NCBI GenBank assembly: GCA_035633115.1
Contig: DASQFN010000073.1
Location: 1-64,000 of the forward strand
DNA from: Gemmatimonadaceae bacterium
GTDB lineage: Bacteria > Gemmatimonadota > Gemmatimonadetes > Gemmatimonadales > Gemmatimonadaceae
Reading direction: 5' to 3'
DNA length: 64,000 nt
Under the pieces are notes generated by a model. That model was not told where the DNA came from. It ran no database searches and saw only the letters and a list, made by a program, of their open reading frames with translations. The position numbers and the translations under genes are program-made. Below, one piece after another: positions 63,043 to 64,000 of this stretch; positions within the stretch are counted from its first letter, which is position 1, and each line of letters begins with the position of its first letter.

Positions 63043-64000
63043 CTATTGCACGAGTGCAGCGACATCGCTCCAGAACGTAGGGTACGATATGTCCACGCAA
63101 TCCCGGTCATCCACCTCGATGTCGTTTCCGTCGACCCATCCAATCACCCCGAAGGCCATGGCAATGCGATGGTCGCCCTGCGTCGCCACCCTCCCACGCA
63201 GGGGACGCCGTCCCGCCGAGATCCTGAACCCGTCGCGACGCTCTTCGGCCTGAGCTCCGATTGCGCGCAGGTTGGAGACCACTGCAGAGATTCGGTCGCT
63301 CTCCTTCACGCGCAATTCTTCCGCGCCCGATACGTCGAGATCGACTCCACTCGCCGCCGCAACGCAGGCGAGCAGCGGTAGCTCGTCGATCATCGCGGGC
63401 ACTTCGTCTGCTCCAACGCGAATTCCATGCAGCTTTCTCGGAGCGACTACGACGGTCCCGGTTTCTTCTCCCGCGACTTTGCGCTTCTCGATGAATCGAA
63501 CCGAGCCCCCCATGCGCGCGAGAACCGTCAGAAATCCGGTTCGCGTCGGATTCACGCAGACGCCCGGAATACGAACCTCGCCTTCGTCGGCAAGTGCGCC
63601 GAGCGCGACGAGGTATGCCGCCGAGGATGGATCAGCGGGGACGGTCAGGCGGAGCGGCTCGATCTCCGCCACCGGAGTAAGTGTGACACTTGCCTCGGTG
63701 ATAGTCAGCGGAACTCCGACCGACGCCAGCATCCTCTCCGTATGATCGCGCGAGCGGCGCGCCTCACGCACCGTCACACTGACTCCGCCGAGCAACCCGG
63801 CGAACAGAATCGCACTCTTGGTCTGCGCGCTCGATGCTCGCGTGTTCCACGCGATCCCCGAGAGGTCACCGCCGTAGACTGTCATCGGCAGCCCGTCGTC
63901 GCGCTCGAATTCGATGCGAGCGCCCATTGCAGTCAGCGGCTCGGTCACTCGCCTCATGGGGCGGCGACTGAGACTCGGATCACCCTCGAGCCGCGTCGCG
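63043..64000 (-). CDS. aroA: 3-phosphoshikimate 1-carboxyvinyltransferase, partial
   Basis: The C-terminal part of EPSP synthase; the frame is open to the right edge and continues outside. Readable from the edge: GDPSLSRRPMRRVTEPLTAM, then NTRASSAQTKSAILFAGLLG, VPADPSSAAYLVALGAL, IRVGADEVPAMIDELPLLAC, VKESDRISAVVSNLRAIGAQ, QGDHRIAMAFGVIG and DCVDISYPTFWSDV. Catalyses the sixth step of the shikimate pathway. Confidence 0.96.
   Translation of the reverse strand, partial: ATRLEGDPSLSRRPMRRVTEPLTAMGARIEFERDDGLPMTVYGGDLSGIAWNTRASSAQTKSAILFAGLLGGVSVTVREARRSRDHTERMLASVGVPLTITEASVTLTPVAEIEPLRLTVPADPSSAAYLVALGALADEGEVRIPGVCVNPTRTGFLTVLARMGGSVRFIEKRKVAGEETGTVVVAPRKLHGIRVGADEVPAMIDELPLLACVAAASGVDLDVSGAEELRVKESDRISAVVSNLRAIGAQAEERRDGFRISAGRRPLRGRVATQGDHRIAMAFGVIGWVDGNDIEVDDRDCVDISYPTFWSDVAALVQ

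Overview
The window is a 64 kb piece of a high-GC (roughly 60-65 % by eye) bacterial chromosome. The best guess is Gemmatimonadota or a close relative. This rests on content, not on a marker-gene comparison: a cytoplasmic-type Ser/Thr kinase fused to TolB-like and TPR segments, a SusC/SusD pair in a high-GC genome, many Tat-type and lipobox signals, TldD/TldE-like peptidases, an M49-like peptidase and PQQ-type sugar dehydrogenase. No rRNA, tRNA, CRISPR array, prophage or plasmid function was seen.

Layout. 1-1.4 kb: a frameshifted IS481-type transposase cut by the window edge, then a probable IS110 scrap. 1.4-5.8 kb: an exported serine hydrolase, then a GMC oxidoreductase with its Tat-signal small subunit. 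5.8-8.2 kb: a QueA-like protein and an SDR in one operon, divergent from soxR, with a well-formed SoxR box inside a 19-bp-spaced promoter. 8.1-11.2 kb: CPBP protease, VOC protein, DUF2071 protein and a membrane protein. 11.4-13.8 kb: a small lipoprotein and a family 4 glycosyltransferase. 14-19.2 kb: an M1 aminopeptidase and several small genes (HhH, GNAT, cupin, SRPBCC-like). 19.2-22.4 kb: the kinase and a MarR-GNAT fusion. 22.6-31.5 kb: sugar dehydrogenase with PKD domain, lipoprotein, M49-like peptidase, the TldD/TldE-like pair and an intradiol dioxygenase. 31.5-32 kb: a decayed chimera of kinase and racemase pieces. 32-39.9 kb: SIMPL protein, acyl-CoA ligase, SusC/SusD pair and an HEGIH protein. 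40-49.9 kb: YceI, exported MsrA, a secreted protein, a MASE1 histidine kinase with an amidohydrolase, a zinc metallopeptidase, a methyltransferase and a nine-repeat Cys-rich secreted protein. 50-52 kb: an MBL hydrolase and a membrane protein. 52-64 kb: rpsA, and further right cmk and aroA, with about 8.4 kb of accessory genes between them (PLP dehydratase plus RidA, MATE plus a frameshifted winged-helix gene, two ankyrin proteins, a VOC protein).

How genes work together. SoxR most likely controls the SDR/QueA-like operon. The PLP dehydratase and RidA form a reaction-and-clean-up pair. GMC and subunit 3, and the TldD and TldE homologues, are both pairs in which only one partner carries a Tat-like signal, which suggests co-export. 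SusC and SusD form an outer-membrane uptake complex. The most novel items are the Cys-repeat protein near 48 kb, the SoxR-linked QueA paralogue and the Tat-linked TldD/TldE pair. None is a proven new system.
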